From Shinella lacus (GTDB lineage: Bacteria; Pseudomonadota; Alphaproteobacteria; Rhizobiales; Rhizobiaceae): DNA of 64,000 bases. Shown here one piece after another: positions 1 through 9,574 of this stretch (position 1 is the first letter of the stretch; each line of letters starts with the position of its first letter). Under the pieces are notes generated by a model. It did no database searches. It was not told the origin of the DNA and worked only from the letters and a program-made list of their open reading frames with translations. The DNA is taken from positions 124,001-188,000 of the forward strand of contig NZ_WHSB02000001.1 of NCBI RefSeq assembly GCF_010994755.1, in the 5' to 3' direction. The translations under genes and the position numbers were made by a program.

Positions 1-291
1 CACCGTGATCCCGCGCGCTTCGGCTTCGAAAATGTCGATATTGTCGACGCCCGTGCCGTTGCGGCTGATAACCCGGAGGCCACTTGCCGCATCGAGCACG
101 CGCAGGCTGATCGGCTCGACGCCGGCAAGCCAGCCGACGCAGCCCGGAATGCTGCGCAGCAGGTCCTCCTCCGACGGCATCTTGCCCGGCGCGGGATAGA
201 CGATTTCAAAACCCTGCTCCACGAGCCGCGACAGGACGGGATGGCCCGCGCCGGAGAGCGAGCGGGGCGTGACGGCGATCTTACCGGTCAT
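1..291 (-). CDS. D-2-hydroxyacid dehydrogenase, N-terminal part (truncated by window edge)
   Basis: The first 97 codons of a gene that runs off the left edge. The translation begins MTGKIAVTPRSLSG and contains the block SRNGTGVDNID typical of the D-3-phosphoglycerate dehydrogenase / D-2-hydroxyacid dehydrogenase family, which oxidises or reduces 2-hydroxy acids with NAD(P). Only the first half of the catalytic domain is visible; the Rossmann domain and the Arg-Glu-His catalytic triad lie outside. The start follows the cupin isomerase by 13 bases, so it is the last visible cistron of the minus-strand operon. The substrate cannot be assigned. Confidence 0.75.
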   Translation of the reverse strand, partial: MTGKIAVTPRSLSGAGHPVLSRLVEQGFEIVYPAPGKMPSEEDLLRSIPGCVGWLAGVEPISLRVLDAASGLRVISRNGTGVDNIDIFEAEARGITV

Positions 292-304
292 CGGCCTCGT
301 CCGC

Positions 305-877
305 TCAGCCGTTCCAGCGGGGATTGTCGATGACGGTCGGCTTGCCGTCGCGCTCGACCATCAGCTTGCGAAACCCCTTGCTCTCGATCGTGCCATAGTC
401 GTGGCCGGCATTGCCGGGAAAGGCGAAGAAGGTGACGAGCGGCTCGGTCGGGTGCACGTTGATCGAGCGGTGCGCCCAGCGGCCGGGCACGTAAACCGCC
501 TTGCCGGGCAGGAATTCCAGCCACTGCGTCTCGCCTTCCGGCGTCTCCATCATCATGTAGCCGTGGCCGCGCAGGCAGTAGTAGACCTCAGCGGTGTCGA
601 TGACGGTGTGAAAATGACCCTTGGTCATATGGTATTCGTCGCCCACCTTGCCGGGATAGGTGATCGATGTGCCGTAGGCGACGTCCTTCTCGCTGTCGGG
701 AACGCCCATGTCGTAGAATTCGTAGAGCAGGCTGTCGCCCCTGGCGAGCTGCGCGTCGAAGGCGGCCTCGTCGTGGAACATGCCCTTCATCTTGGAGAGC
801 GTGCGGCGGATCGGCTCACGGGTGGAGCTAAGGCCGTTGTTGAGGTTGAACTCATGCAGGCTTGGCAAAACGGTCAT
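305..877 (-). CDS. Cupin-type glucose-6-phosphate isomerase
   Basis: 190 residues, matching the metal-dependent cupin phosphoglucose isomerases (PF06560) that interconvert glucose 6-phosphate and fructose 6-phosphate; these are unrelated to the usual bacterial Pgi. The metal ligands are visible at His88, His90, Glu97 and His136 (GHFHTVIDTAE and WAHRS), the same numbering as recalled for the Pyrococcus enzyme. It lies between the shikimate-dehydrogenase-like gene and the hydroxyacid dehydrogenase in a same-strand operon. In this catabolic setting it may isomerise a different aldose or ketose phosphate made by the neighbouring kinase or dehydrogenases; that substrate is inference. Confidence 0.85.
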   Translation of the reverse strand: MTVLPSLHEFNLNNGLSSTREPIRRTLSKMKGMFHDEAAFDAQLARGDSLLYEFYDMGVPDSEKDVAYGTSITYPGKVGDEYHMTKGHFHTVIDTAEVYYCLRGHGYMMMETPEGETQWLEFLPGKAVYVPGRWAHRSINVHPTEPLVTFFAFPGNAGHDYGTIESKGFRKLMVERDGKPTVIDNPRWNG

Positions 878-889
878 GTCCTGTTCCTT

Positions 890-1837
890 TCAGGCGGTGG
901 CGTCGCGGGCGATGCGGCTCAGTTCGTCGAAGGCCGGCCCGGACATAGGGATGTCGATGTCGAAAACTTCCGCGATGACGCGGGTCCAGCCGTGGATGAA
1001 GTAGACCCATCCATCATGAACCGTGAGGTTGCGATCTGCGGCTGCGGCGCGTGCCTGGTCGAGGAAGACGAGGTCGCCGCGATAGTTGAATTCCCAGACG
1101 AGCCCGTCCTGCGGGAACTGGACCGCGTCCGTCAGCGGCGAGCCCGGCCCGTCCTTGCCGAGGCCGGTGGCGTTGACCACCATGGAGCCCGGCAGCAGGT
1201 CGGCCACCACCGCGTCGGCCTCTGCGGGCGTCGGCGCAAGACGATACTCGATGGGGATGGCAAAGCCGATGTCTTCGTGAACGTGGCGCATCTCGGCCAG
1301 CGAAGCCTCGCGCCGCGCGGTCACGACGATGCGTTGCGGCGTGTCGCCGCCGGCGCGCTTCTTGTTGTGCAGGTAGAGCGAGAGGGCGAGCGAGGAGCCG
1401 CCGGCGCCGAGAATGCAGAGCGTCGCGCCCGTTTTGGCCCAATGCCCTTCCGGGGCAATGGCTTCGAAGCTGGCGCCGGCGGTGATCGGGTCCTTGGCAT
1501 GGCCGGCGAGACGCGTGCCGCGCTTGGAGATCGAGCTGATCTCGTGCAGGGTTTCGGCATAGGGGTCGAGGTCGTCGAAGAGATCGCGCGAGGCCTTGAG
1601 CAGGTTGACCTTGTGGGTGGTCACCAGCGCGCCAAGCGACAGCGGGTCGTGCTTGATGAAATCCACTGCGCCGCGATAGGTCGATGGCTCCGAATTGGGC
1701 TCGAAGTCGATGCCCTTCATCTCGGCATCGAGGCCGAGATGCGCCGACCAGGCCGGGAAGACCTTCATGATCGAGGATTTCCCGGTGGTCACGCCGATGA
1801 AATACATCGTGCGCCGGCTTGCTGGTGTGTAGGTCAT
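890..1837 (-). CDS. Shikimate dehydrogenase-fold oxidoreductase (atypical AroE-like)
   Basis: 315 residues with the AroE two-domain plan: a substrate lobe followed by an NAD(P)-binding fold with GAGGSS at 144-149. The catalytic Lys (Lys76 in TTHK) and Asp (Asp116 in AGHAKDP) are present. The Ser-rich carboxylate-binding motif of true shikimate dehydrogenases (SxS near the N-terminus) is replaced by TGKSSIMKVFP, so the substrate is probably not shikimate. It is longer than housekeeping AroE (about 270-280). It sits 12 bases after glpK and 12 before the cupin isomerase, inside a carbohydrate operon, so a polyol or sugar-acid dehydrogenase role is more likely than aromatic biosynthesis. Confidence 0.75.
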   Translation of the reverse strand: MTYTPASRRTMYFIGVTTGKSSIMKVFPAWSAHLGLDAEMKGIDFEPNSEPSTYRGAVDFIKHDPLSLGALVTTHKVNLLKASRDLFDDLDPYAETLHEISSISKRGTRLAGHAKDPITAGASFEAIAPEGHWAKTGATLCILGAGGSSLALSLYLHNKKRAGGDTPQRIVVTARREASLAEMRHVHEDIGFAIPIEYRLAPTPAEADAVVADLLPGSMVVNATGLGKDGPGSPLTDAVQFPQDGLVWEFNYRGDLVFLDQARAAAADRNLTVHDGWVYFIHGWTRVIAEVFDIDIPMSGPAFDELSRIARDATA

Positions 1838-1849
1838 GACGAACGTTTC

Positions 1850-3349
<1,500 letters not shown>

Positions 3350-3368
3350 GTCTTCCTCCCCCGCATCG

Positions 3369-4418
3369 TCAATCGTTCGGCTTGAACAGGATCTTGTGAT
3401 ACCTGCCGAAGCTGCGGTCCTTCAGTGCCTTGAAAATGGACGGCGCCTCCTCAAGCGTCGCCCGGTGGGTAATCAGCGGCTCGACCGTCAAGCGGCCGTC
3501 GCCAAGCAATCCGATGATGTCAAACCATTCCTTGCCGGGAAACGGCAGGGAATAGGAATTCCACGAGCCGACCACCTGCAATTCCTCGCGCACGATCTTC
3601 GCAAAGGCCTTTTCCGCGAAGGTGACGTCGCCATAGGCGGTGCCATAGAGCATGACCGCGCCCTGCTTGGCCGCGACCATGATCGAAAGATCCCGCCCCG
3701 GCGCGGACCCCGCGCATTCCAGCGACACGGCGACGCCGCGGCCGCCGGTCGCCTCGTGCACCCGGGCCAGCACGTCGTCGCGCGTCGGGTTGAGGCAGAG
3801 GTCGGCGCCGATGCTTTTCGCCAGTTCCAGCTTGTCGTCGTCCACATCGATGGCGATCAGCGGACGGGCGCCGGAAAGCCTCGCGAACTGCAAGGCAAAA
3901 TAGCCGAGCGCGCCGCAGCCGACCACTGCCACCGCATCACCGAGCTTGAGATCCAGCTTGTGGATGCCATGCAGGATGATCGCCGCCGGTTCGATCGTCG
4001 CGGCGACCTCGTAGGATACGTTGTCGGGCACCTTCAGCACGTTGGTGGCCGGCGCGCAGAGATATTGCGCAAAGGCGCCGTCGCTGCGCGAGCCGACGAA
4101 ATCGTAATCGTCGCAAAGCTGGAATTTTCCCGCCTCGCACCATTGGCATTTGCGGCAGGGCATCAGCGGCGCGACAGCCACGCGGTCGCCCGACTTGAGA
4201 TGCGAGACCGCGGCGCCGACCCGCTCCACCCGGCCGGCAAATTCGTGGCCGGGAATGGTCGGGAAACGATAGGTGCCCGTCACCATGACGCGGCCGATAT
4301 CCGAGCCGCAGATACCGGCGGCCTTCACCTCGATGAGAACCTCGTCCGGGCCGATATCCGGCACGGGCACGTCCTCGACGCGCAGATCCCCGGGCGCATG
4401 CAAAACGGCCGCCTTCAT
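3369..4418 (-). CDS. Zinc-dependent polyol dehydrogenase (galactitol-1-phosphate 5-dehydrogenase-like)
   Basis: 349-residue medium-chain zinc dehydrogenase (MDR). Catalytic zinc ligands are Cys37 and the His58-Glu59 pair (PGHEF); structural zinc cysteines are at 88, 91, 94 and 102. The NAD-binding motif is [15 protein letters not shown]. The family oxidises secondary hydroxyls of polyols or polyol phosphates. The ATG was chosen at 4418, where it overlaps the stop of the upstream dehydrogenase (ATGA), indicating translational coupling; the frame stays open further upstream only as a shadow of the neighbour. Two MDR dehydrogenases in tandem suggest two successive oxidations of one substrate. 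The exact substrate is unknown. Confidence 0.82.
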   Translation of the reverse strand: MKAAVLHAPGDLRVEDVPVPDIGPDEVLIEVKAAGICGSDIGRVMVTGTYRFPTIPGHEFAGRVERVGAAVSHLKSGDRVAVAPLMPCRKCQWCEAGKFQLCDDYDFVGSRSDGAFAQYLCAPATNVLKVPDNVSYEVAATIEPAAIILHGIHKLDLKLGDAVAVVGCGALGYFALQFARLSGARPLIAIDVDDDKLELAKSIGADLCLNPTRDDVLARVHEATGGRGVAVSLECAGSAPGRDLSIMVAAKQGAVMLYGTAYGDVTFAEKAFAKIVREELQVVGSWNSYSLPFPGKEWFDIIGLLGDGRLTVEPLITHRATLEEAPSIFKALKDRSFGRYHKILFKPND

Positions 4419-5473
4419 CGCAGGCTCTCCTCCTGAGGGTAGATGATGGTCTTCATGCCCTTGCCCGAAAGTGCATGGTCGAAGGCGGCGACCGCATCGG
4501 CCATGCCGAAGCGATGAGTGACGATGTCGGTGACGCGGATCTTGCCGGTCTCCACCAGCTTCAGCGCCCGGGCGTAATCCTCGACGCTCGACCCGGTCGA
4601 GCCCAGCAGCTTCAGGCCCCAATAGTGCACCTTGTTGGTGTCGAGCTCGACCTTGGTGCCCTTGTTGAGGCCGGAGAAGACGTTCATGCGGCCGAGACGC
4701 GCGAGGCAGGCCATCGCCTGGACTTGCAATTCCGGCGCCGGGGCGCAGGTCAGCGCGACATCGACGCCGCGACCGCCCGTCAGGCGCAGCACTTCCTCCA
4801 CCACGTCGACCCGGCTGGAATCCACCGTATCCGTCGCGCCCTGCGGGGCGATCTCTTCGAGCCGTTCCGCCCGCCGGCCGACCACGATGACCTGCCTTGC
4901 GCCATAGGCCTTCGCCAGTTGCAGGAACAGGCCGGCGATCGGACCGGTGCCGAGAATGAGGACGCGGTCCTCGGGCGTCACCACAAGGTCCTTCCAGGCA
5001 TTGAAGCAGCAGGACAGCGGCTCGACCAGCGAGGCCTCCTCGTAGCTCATGCCGGCGGGGATCTCGAAGAGGTTGCCGCCATAGAGCGCCTTGGCGGTGA
5101 CGGTCATATATTGCTGGAAGCCGCCGTCGATATCGATGCCGAAGGCCTCGTAATCGGGGCACATATTGTTGAGCCCGCGACGGCACATCTCGCAATGGCC
5201 ACAACCGATGTTCGGCACCGCGGAAACTCGCTGCCCCTTCTTCCAATGCCCGACATGCCGGCCCACTTCGACGATTTCGCCGGCAAGCTCATGGCCGAGC
5301 ACCCGCGTGTCGTTTTCCCCGACCCGAAAATGGCCGCCGCGGATGACCTTCAGGTCCGTGCCGCAGATCGAGGCTGCGAAGACGCGGATCAGAACCTCGT
5401 CGTCCTGCGGCACGGGGCGCGGGCGCTCTTCGAGCGCGATCCGGCCCCTGCCCTGATACACGGCGGCCTTCAT
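4415..5473 (-). CDS. Zinc-dependent alcohol/sorbitol-type dehydrogenase
   Basis: 352 residues of the MDR family (sorbitol/threonine dehydrogenase branch). Zinc ligands Cys37 and His61-Glu62 (LGHELAGE), structural cysteines 91, 94, 97 and 105, and an ILGTGPIAGLFLQLA nucleotide-binding motif are present. It probably oxidises a polyol or sugar hydroxyl with NAD(P). The start at 5473 (MKAAVYQGRG) is 4 bases after the SDR stop; the open frame upstream is not part of the protein. It is followed with a 4-base overlap by the second MDR dehydrogenase, so the two are co-translated. Confidence 0.82.
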   Translation of the reverse strand: MKAAVYQGRGRIALEERPRPVPQDDEVLIRVFAASICGTDLKVIRGGHFRVGENDTRVLGHELAGEIVEVGRHVGHWKKGQRVSAVPNIGCGHCEMCRRGLNNMCPDYEAFGIDIDGGFQQYMTVTAKALYGGNLFEIPAGMSYEEASLVEPLSCCFNAWKDLVVTPEDRVLILGTGPIAGLFLQLAKAYGARQVIVVGRRAERLEEIAPQGATDTVDSSRVDVVEEVLRLTGGRGVDVALTCAPAPELQVQAMACLARLGRMNVFSGLNKGTKVELDTNKVHYWGLKLLGSTGSSVEDYARALKLVETGKIRVTDIVTHRFGMADAVAAFDHALSGKGMKTIIYPQEESLR

Positions 5474-5477
5474 CGGC

Positions 5478-6311
5478 TTACACCTCCATCCCGTAGCGGT
5501 GCGCCTTGTGGGTGGGGTAGAGCGAGATGGTCGGGATGGTGACGTCGGGCGTGCGGGTCGCGACGTAGAGGGCGAGCCAGGCGACGTTGTCGACGTCGAT
5601 GCAGGAGGCATGGATGCCTTCCTTGATTTCCTTCTCGTCGAGCCAGCCGTCGACATAGGCTTCGAGGTCGCCGTCGTAGAGGCCCTTGTCGATGATCTCG
5701 GTCATCGGCGTCTTGACGTGGCTGGGGTTGAGCACGGTGACGCCGATCTTCTTGTCCTTGCCTTCGAGCAGGATGTTCTTCGAAAAGCCCAGCATGCCGT
5801 GCTTGGAGGCGCGGTAGGGGCTGTGGCCGGGGCCGGAGGCGACGCGGGTCGAGGAGGAGCCCATATTGATGATGCGCCCGCCCTCGGCCTGCTTTTCCAT
5901 ATAGAGGAAGGCTTCGCGGCAGCAGAGGAAGACGGCGGTCAGGTTTGGGCCGATCGTCTTGTTCCACTCTTCCAGCGTCACGCGAGTGACCGGCGGGGCG
6001 AGGCTGTCGCGGCCGGCGGAGTTGACCACCACATCGACCGAGCCGAGGGTGTCGTTGACCTGCTTGAAGAAGGCGCGAACCGTCTCCTCTTCGCAGACAT
6101 CGGCATAGATCGGCAGAACCGTGCCGCCGTCGGCCTCGATCTCGCCGGCGATGCGCGTCAGGCGCTCCCGGTCGAAATCGATCATGGCGACCTTGGCGCC
6201 GTTCTGGGCATAGATGCGGGCAACGGCTTCGCCGATCCCGGATGCTGCACCGGTGATGATGCAGGATTTCCCTTTGAGGGACAGCCCCTCCGACAGGGTA
6301 TTGCTGGGCAT
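5478..6311 (-). CDS. Short-chain dehydrogenase/reductase
   Basis: 277-residue classical SDR. The cofactor motif TGAASGIG is at 20-27, NSAG at 97-100 replaces the common NNAG, and the catalytic Ser-Tyr-Lys are Ser152/153, Tyr166 and Lys170 (PYRASK). Asp45 after the second strand (MIDFD) suggests NAD preference. It is the second gene of the minus-strand operon, 57 bases after the aldolase. The C-terminal tail (TIPTISLYPTHKAHRY) is longer than in minimal SDRs. It is likely an NAD-dependent sugar or polyol dehydrogenase; the substrate is not identifiable. Confidence 0.8.
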   Translation of the reverse strand: MPSNTLSEGLSLKGKSCIITGAASGIGEAVARIYAQNGAKVAMIDFDRERLTRIAGEIEADGGTVLPIYADVCEEETVRAFFKQVNDTLGSVDVVVNSAGRDSLAPPVTRVTLEEWNKTIGPNLTAVFLCCREAFLYMEKQAEGGRIINMGSSSTRVASGPGHSPYRASKHGMLGFSKNILLEGKDKKIGVTVLNPSHVKTPMTEIIDKGLYDGDLEAYVDGWLDEKEIKEGIHASCIDVDNVAWLALYVATRTPDVTIPTISLYPTHKAHRYGMEV

Positions 6312-6368
6312 TGGAACCTCCGTTTTGTGCCCCGATCGAGGCGTGTCCAGATTTTCGATGAAACCGTT

Positions 6369-7013
6369 TCAGGCCGTGCGGGCGAGAGCGACCGCCTCCG
6401 CCGTGAGCCGGGAAATCTCGTCAAAGCGCCCTTCCCGGATGAGCTTCGCGTCCACCATCCAGGAACCGCCGCAGGCGAGCACGGCGGGAAGCGCGAGGTA
6501 ATTCGCGAGGTTCGCAGCCCCGATGCCGCCGGTCGGCACGAAGCGCATGGCCGGATAAGGCCCCGTCAGCGCCTTGAGGAAGGGCACGCCGCCGCTCGGC
6601 TCGGCCGGAAAGAATTTGACCGCTTCGAGCCCGAAGGACATGGCCTGCTCGACGCCGGTCGGGTTGTTGATGCCGGGCACGATCGGCAGGCCAAGCGCCT
6701 GCGCCGCCGTGACAATGGCCGGATTGAAACCCGGTGTGACGATGAATTGCGCGCCGGCTTCCGCGGCCATGTCGAGCTGCTCGCCCGTCAAAACCGTGCC
6801 GGCACCGAGCAACATGTCGGGAACCTCGGCGCGGATGCGGCGCAGCGATTCCGCCGCCGCTGCCGTCCGGAACGTCACCTCGGCGACGGGCAACCCGCCA
6901 TCGACCAGGGCACGCGCCAGCGGAGCCGCATCTTCGGCCCGCTCCAGCACAACGACAGGCAGGATGCGTGCCGCCGCAATCCGCTTCACCACCTCCGCTC
7001 CGGTCAAACCCAT
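6369..7013 (-). CDS. eda: KDPG/KHG-type 2-keto-3-deoxy sugar acid aldolase
   Basis: 214-residue class I aldolase of the KDPG/KHG family, cleaving 2-keto-3-deoxy acids (or their 6-phosphates) to pyruvate plus an aldehyde. Catalytic residues match E. coli Eda in position: Glu45 and Arg49 in EVTFRT, and Schiff-base Lys133 in AVKFFPAE. A GGGAGGGG Shine-Dalgarno precedes the ATG. It is the promoter-proximal gene of the operon, so the pathway probably ends in a 2-keto-3-deoxy acid. Whether it uses KDPG itself or an analogue is not visible, so the symbol refers to the family rather than a proven role in the Entner-Doudoroff pathway. Confidence 0.85.
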   Translation of the reverse strand: MGLTGAEVVKRIAAARILPVVVLERAEDAAPLARALVDGGLPVAEVTFRTAAAAESLRRIRAEVPDMLLGAGTVLTGEQLDMAAEAGAQFIVTPGFNPAIVTAAQALGLPIVPGINNPTGVEQAMSFGLEAVKFFPAEPSGGVPFLKALTGPYPAMRFVPTGGIGAANLANYLALPAVLACGGSWMVDAKLIREGRFDEISRLTAEAVALARTA

Positions 7014-7198
7014 GTTCCCCTCCCATCGAATTTCCTACCGTGACCAACAGATAGAATGAAATTCGTTATTGTGCAACATCAAAAAAAATGATTTTTATTT
7101 TTTGCACTGGCGGTCGAGAGAAATCTGCGCGCGCCCTCACGCCGTCTTGCGAGGCGGCCTCCCCCGGAAATGAAAAATTGGCAACGGAAAGCGACAAC
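7014..7198. promoter_or_regulatory. Divergent promoter region with AT-rich tracts and inverted repeat
   Basis: This 185-base intergenic region between the eda operon and the HAD gene carries an A8 tract and T-rich runs (7081-7103) that are strikingly AT-rich for the window. They are bracketed by the inverted repeat GTGCAA (7071-7076) / TTGCAC (7102-7107). The region is a plausible control site for the minus-strand operon, but no regulator gene is adjacent, so its protein is unknown. Confidence 0.4.
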
Positions 7199-7834
7199 AT
7201 GATCAGAGCAGTCTTGTGGGACATGGACGGCACCCTCGTGGATAGCGAGGACATCGCGGTCGAGGCGCTGGCCTGCGCCATGCAGGAGGCCGGCCTGCTG
7301 CCACCCGCGGACCTCAAGCCGCGGGTCGTCGGCCGCTCGGCCGACGAGATCTACGCGATCATCGCCCGGGACTTCGGCTTGCAGGCCGATCCGATGGAAT
7401 GGGAGTGCCGCAAGCACCACCATTATTTTCGCGCAGCGGAAAGACTGAGAGGCTACGACGACGCCGTGGCGACGTGGCGCAGCCTCGCCGCGGCCGGCAT
7501 CCGCCAGGCTGTCGTCTCCAACAGCGACCGCGCCATCGTCGACGTGAACCTCCGGGCCGCCGGCCTCGTCCGCCCCGGGCTCGTCACCGTCGCCCGCAAC
7601 GATGTCCTTCTCGGCAAGCCCCACCCGGAAGGCTATTTCCGCGCCGCCTACCTGCTCGGCGTGGAACCGCACGAATGCCTGATCGTCGAGGACAGCGGCA
7701 GCGGCGCGGCCGCTGCCCTTGCTGCCGGCATCGAGACGGTCTTCGTGCCGCACAGCCACAGTGCACCACCGGAGGGCGTGCGCTGGCTCAGTTCCATGGC
7801 CGAACTCGAAGAGCGGGTGCTGGGCGCGCGGTAA
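7199..7834 (+). CDS. HAD-superfamily phosphatase (phosphoglycolate/beta-PGM-like)
   Basis: 211-residue HAD hydrolase. Motif I is DMDGTLVDS with nucleophile Asp8 and acid Asp10, motif II VVSNSD, motif III Lys in LGKPHPEGY, and motif IV EDSGSG. A helical cap follows motif I, as in phosphoglycolate phosphatase and beta-phosphoglucomutase. The ATG at 7199 places motif I at residue 8, as is normal; an upstream in-frame ATG at 7088 would add 37 residues unlike the family. It is divergent from the eda operon and probably dephosphorylates a sugar phosphate linked to that pathway or a by-product. Confidence 0.8.
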   Translation: MIRAVLWDMDGTLVDSEDIAVEALACAMQEAGLLPPADLKPRVVGRSADEIYAIIARDFGLQADPMEWECRKHHHYFRAAERLRGYDDAVATWRSLAAAGIRQAVVSNSDRAIVDVNLRAAGLVRPGLVTVARNDVLLGKPHPEGYFRAAYLLGVEPHECLIVEDSGSGAAAALAAGIETVFVPHSHSAPPEGVRWLSSMAELEERVLGAR

Positions 7835-7866
7835 CCGCGACAGCCGACGGGCCGTGCCAAGACACA

Positions 7867-7896
7867 TTGACGATCCTCTCCGAGATCAATAGATAT
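7867..7896 (+). promoter_or_regulatory. Putative sigma-70-type promoter of the GMC oxidoreductase gene
   Basis: TTGACG at 7867-7872 and the weak -10 TAGATA at 7890-7895 are separated by 17 bases. The ATATAT-C-ATATAT operator starts inside this -10, which would suit repression by blocking polymerase. The -10 is poor, so this is tentative. Confidence 0.4.
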
Positions 7897-7905
7897 ATCA
7901 TATAT
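7893..7905. promoter_or_regulatory. GntR-type operator, site 1
   Basis: A 13-bp palindrome ATATAT-C-ATATAT, 26 bases before the GMC oxidoreductase start. The identical element (or its complement) recurs at 11786 and 18468 in the two divergent promoter regions of the same cluster. Palindromes of this size are typical GntR-family operators, and the only GntR gene in the window is encoded in this operon. Binding is inferred. Confidence 0.65.
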
Positions 7906-7930
7906 TATCATGAAATCCCGGGAGGATGCG

Positions 7931-9535
7931 ATGGCGGATTATATTGTTGTGGGCGGCGGCTCGGCGGGCAGCGCGCTGGCCGGCCGGCTGGCGCTCGGTG
8001 ATGCGGGAAAGGTGCTGGTGATCGAGGCCGGCCCGCGCGACAGCAATCCGTTGATCCACATTCCCGCCGGCTTCGTGAAGCTGCTCGATTCGGACCTTCT
8101 CTATCACTACAAGACCGAAGCGCAGCCGGCGCTGAACGGCCGCGCGCCCGTGATGCCGCAGGGCGCGGTGCTTGGCGGCGGGGGCTCGGTCAATGCCGCC
8201 ATCTACATTCGCGGCCAGCGCCGCGACTATGACGACTGGGCACGCCTCGGCGCCGATGGCTGGGCCTATAGCGACGTGCTGCCCTATTTCCGCCGGGCGG
8301 AAGACAATGACAGGCTTTCGGACGCCTATCACGGCATCGGCGGCCCGCTCGGCGTGTCCGACCTGCGCCAGGTAACCGACCTGACGCGCGCCTTCGTGCG
8401 CGCCGCCCAGGAGGCCGGCATTCCCTACACGCCGGATTTCAACGGCACGCGCCAGCGCGGCGTCGGCTTCAACCAGACCACTACCCGCTACGGGAGACGG
8501 TGCAGTGCCGCCGTCGGCTACATGCGCCCGGCCATGAAAACCGGCAACCTCGAAATCCGCACCGGCTGCCTCGTCACCCGCATCCTCTTCGAGGGTGACC
8601 GCGCCCGCGGCGTCGAATATGTCCGCAACGGCAAGGTCGAGACGGCCCTGGCCGACAAGGAGGTCATCCTCTCCGGCGGCGCGGTGCAGACGCCGAAGCT
8701 GCTGATGCTGTCCGGCATCGGCCCCGAAGCGGAACTGAACCGGCACGGCATCGCTGTCAAACACCGGCTGGAAGGAGTCGGCCAGAACCTGCAGGATCAC
8801 CTCGAATTTCCCGCCATCCGTTTCTGCACCGGCCGCTACGGCTATTACGGTGAGGACAGTTTTTTGCGGTCCGTGAAAAACGGGCTGCAATACCTGCTCT
8901 TCAAGTCGGGGCCGGTCATGTCGAATGTCACGGAGGCCTGCGCCTTCATGAATGTCGATGACATGGAGGCCGAGCCGAACATCCAGATGCATTTCGTGCC
9001 GATCGTCTTCATGGACAGCGACCAGGAGCAGGTCAAACGCGCCGGCGCCACCGTGAACCCCTGCGTGCTCAGGCCGGAGAGCCGTGGCGAAATCCGGCTG
9101 AAATCCACCGACCCGGCCGCCCATCCGATCGTCGATCCGCGTTACCTGACGGCGCCGGAGGACGTGCGGCTTTCCGTGAAGGCGCTGAAGCTCGCCCGTA
9201 CCATTCTGGCGCAGCCCTCCTTCGCCGATTTCGTGGAAGACGGCGAGGCCTATCCCGGCAAGGCGGTGGACGACGATGCGGCGCTCAGTGCCTATATCCG
9301 CTCCAAGGGCAAGACGGTCTATCACCCGGTCGGCACCTGCCGGATGGGGCGCGACGCGATGTCGGTCGTCGATCCGGAGCTTCGCGTGCACGGCCTGCGC
9401 AATCTGCGCGTTGTGGACAACTCCGTCATGCCGACACTGATTTCGGGCAATACCAATGCAACCGCGATAATGATCGGAGAGAAAGCTTCGGATATCATCC
9501 GCGGCCTGGCGCCGCTTGCGCCATCGAACGCTTGA
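7931..9535 (+). CDS. GMC-family FAD-dependent alcohol oxidoreductase
   Basis: 534-residue glucose-methanol-choline oxidoreductase. The FAD-binding GGGSAGS lies at residues 7-13, with the second GMC signature around SGGAVQTPKLL and the catalytic His in YHPVGTCRMG near the C-terminus, followed by NTNATAIMIGEKA. Members oxidise primary or secondary alcohols, passing electrons to quinone or other acceptors. The ATG at 7931 is preferred over an in-frame ATG at 7910 because CGGGAGGATGCG gives an ideal Shine-Dalgarno and the FAD motif then sits as in relatives. First gene of cluster A, followed by the GntR regulator; it probably performs the entry oxidation of the imported polyol. Confidence 0.85.
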   Translation: MADYIVVGGGSAGSALAGRLALGDAGKVLVIEAGPRDSNPLIHIPAGFVKLLDSDLLYHYKTEAQPALNGRAPVMPQGAVLGGGGSVNAAIYIRGQRRDYDDWARLGADGWAYSDVLPYFRRAEDNDRLSDAYHGIGGPLGVSDLRQVTDLTRAFVRAAQEAGIPYTPDFNGTRQRGVGFNQTTTRYGRRCSAAVGYMRPAMKTGNLEIRTGCLVTRILFEGDRARGVEYVRNGKVETALADKEVILSGGAVQTPKLLMLSGIGPEAELNRHGIAVKHRLEGVGQNLQDHLEFPAIRFCTGRYGYYGEDSFLRSVKNGLQYLLFKSGPVMSNVTEACAFMNVDDMEAEPNIQMHFVPIVFMDSDQEQVKRAGATVNPCVLRPESRGEIRLKSTDPAAHPIVDPRYLTAPEDVRLSVKALKLARTILAQPSFADFVEDGEAYPGKAVDDDAALSAYIRSKGKTVYHPVGTCRMGRDAMSVVDPELRVHGLRNLRVVDNSVMPTLISGNTNATAIMIGEKASDIIRGLAPLAPSNA

Positions 9536-9574
9536 TGCGTAAGTGCCAGGATAGGAAACGCCACGGGTCCCCGC

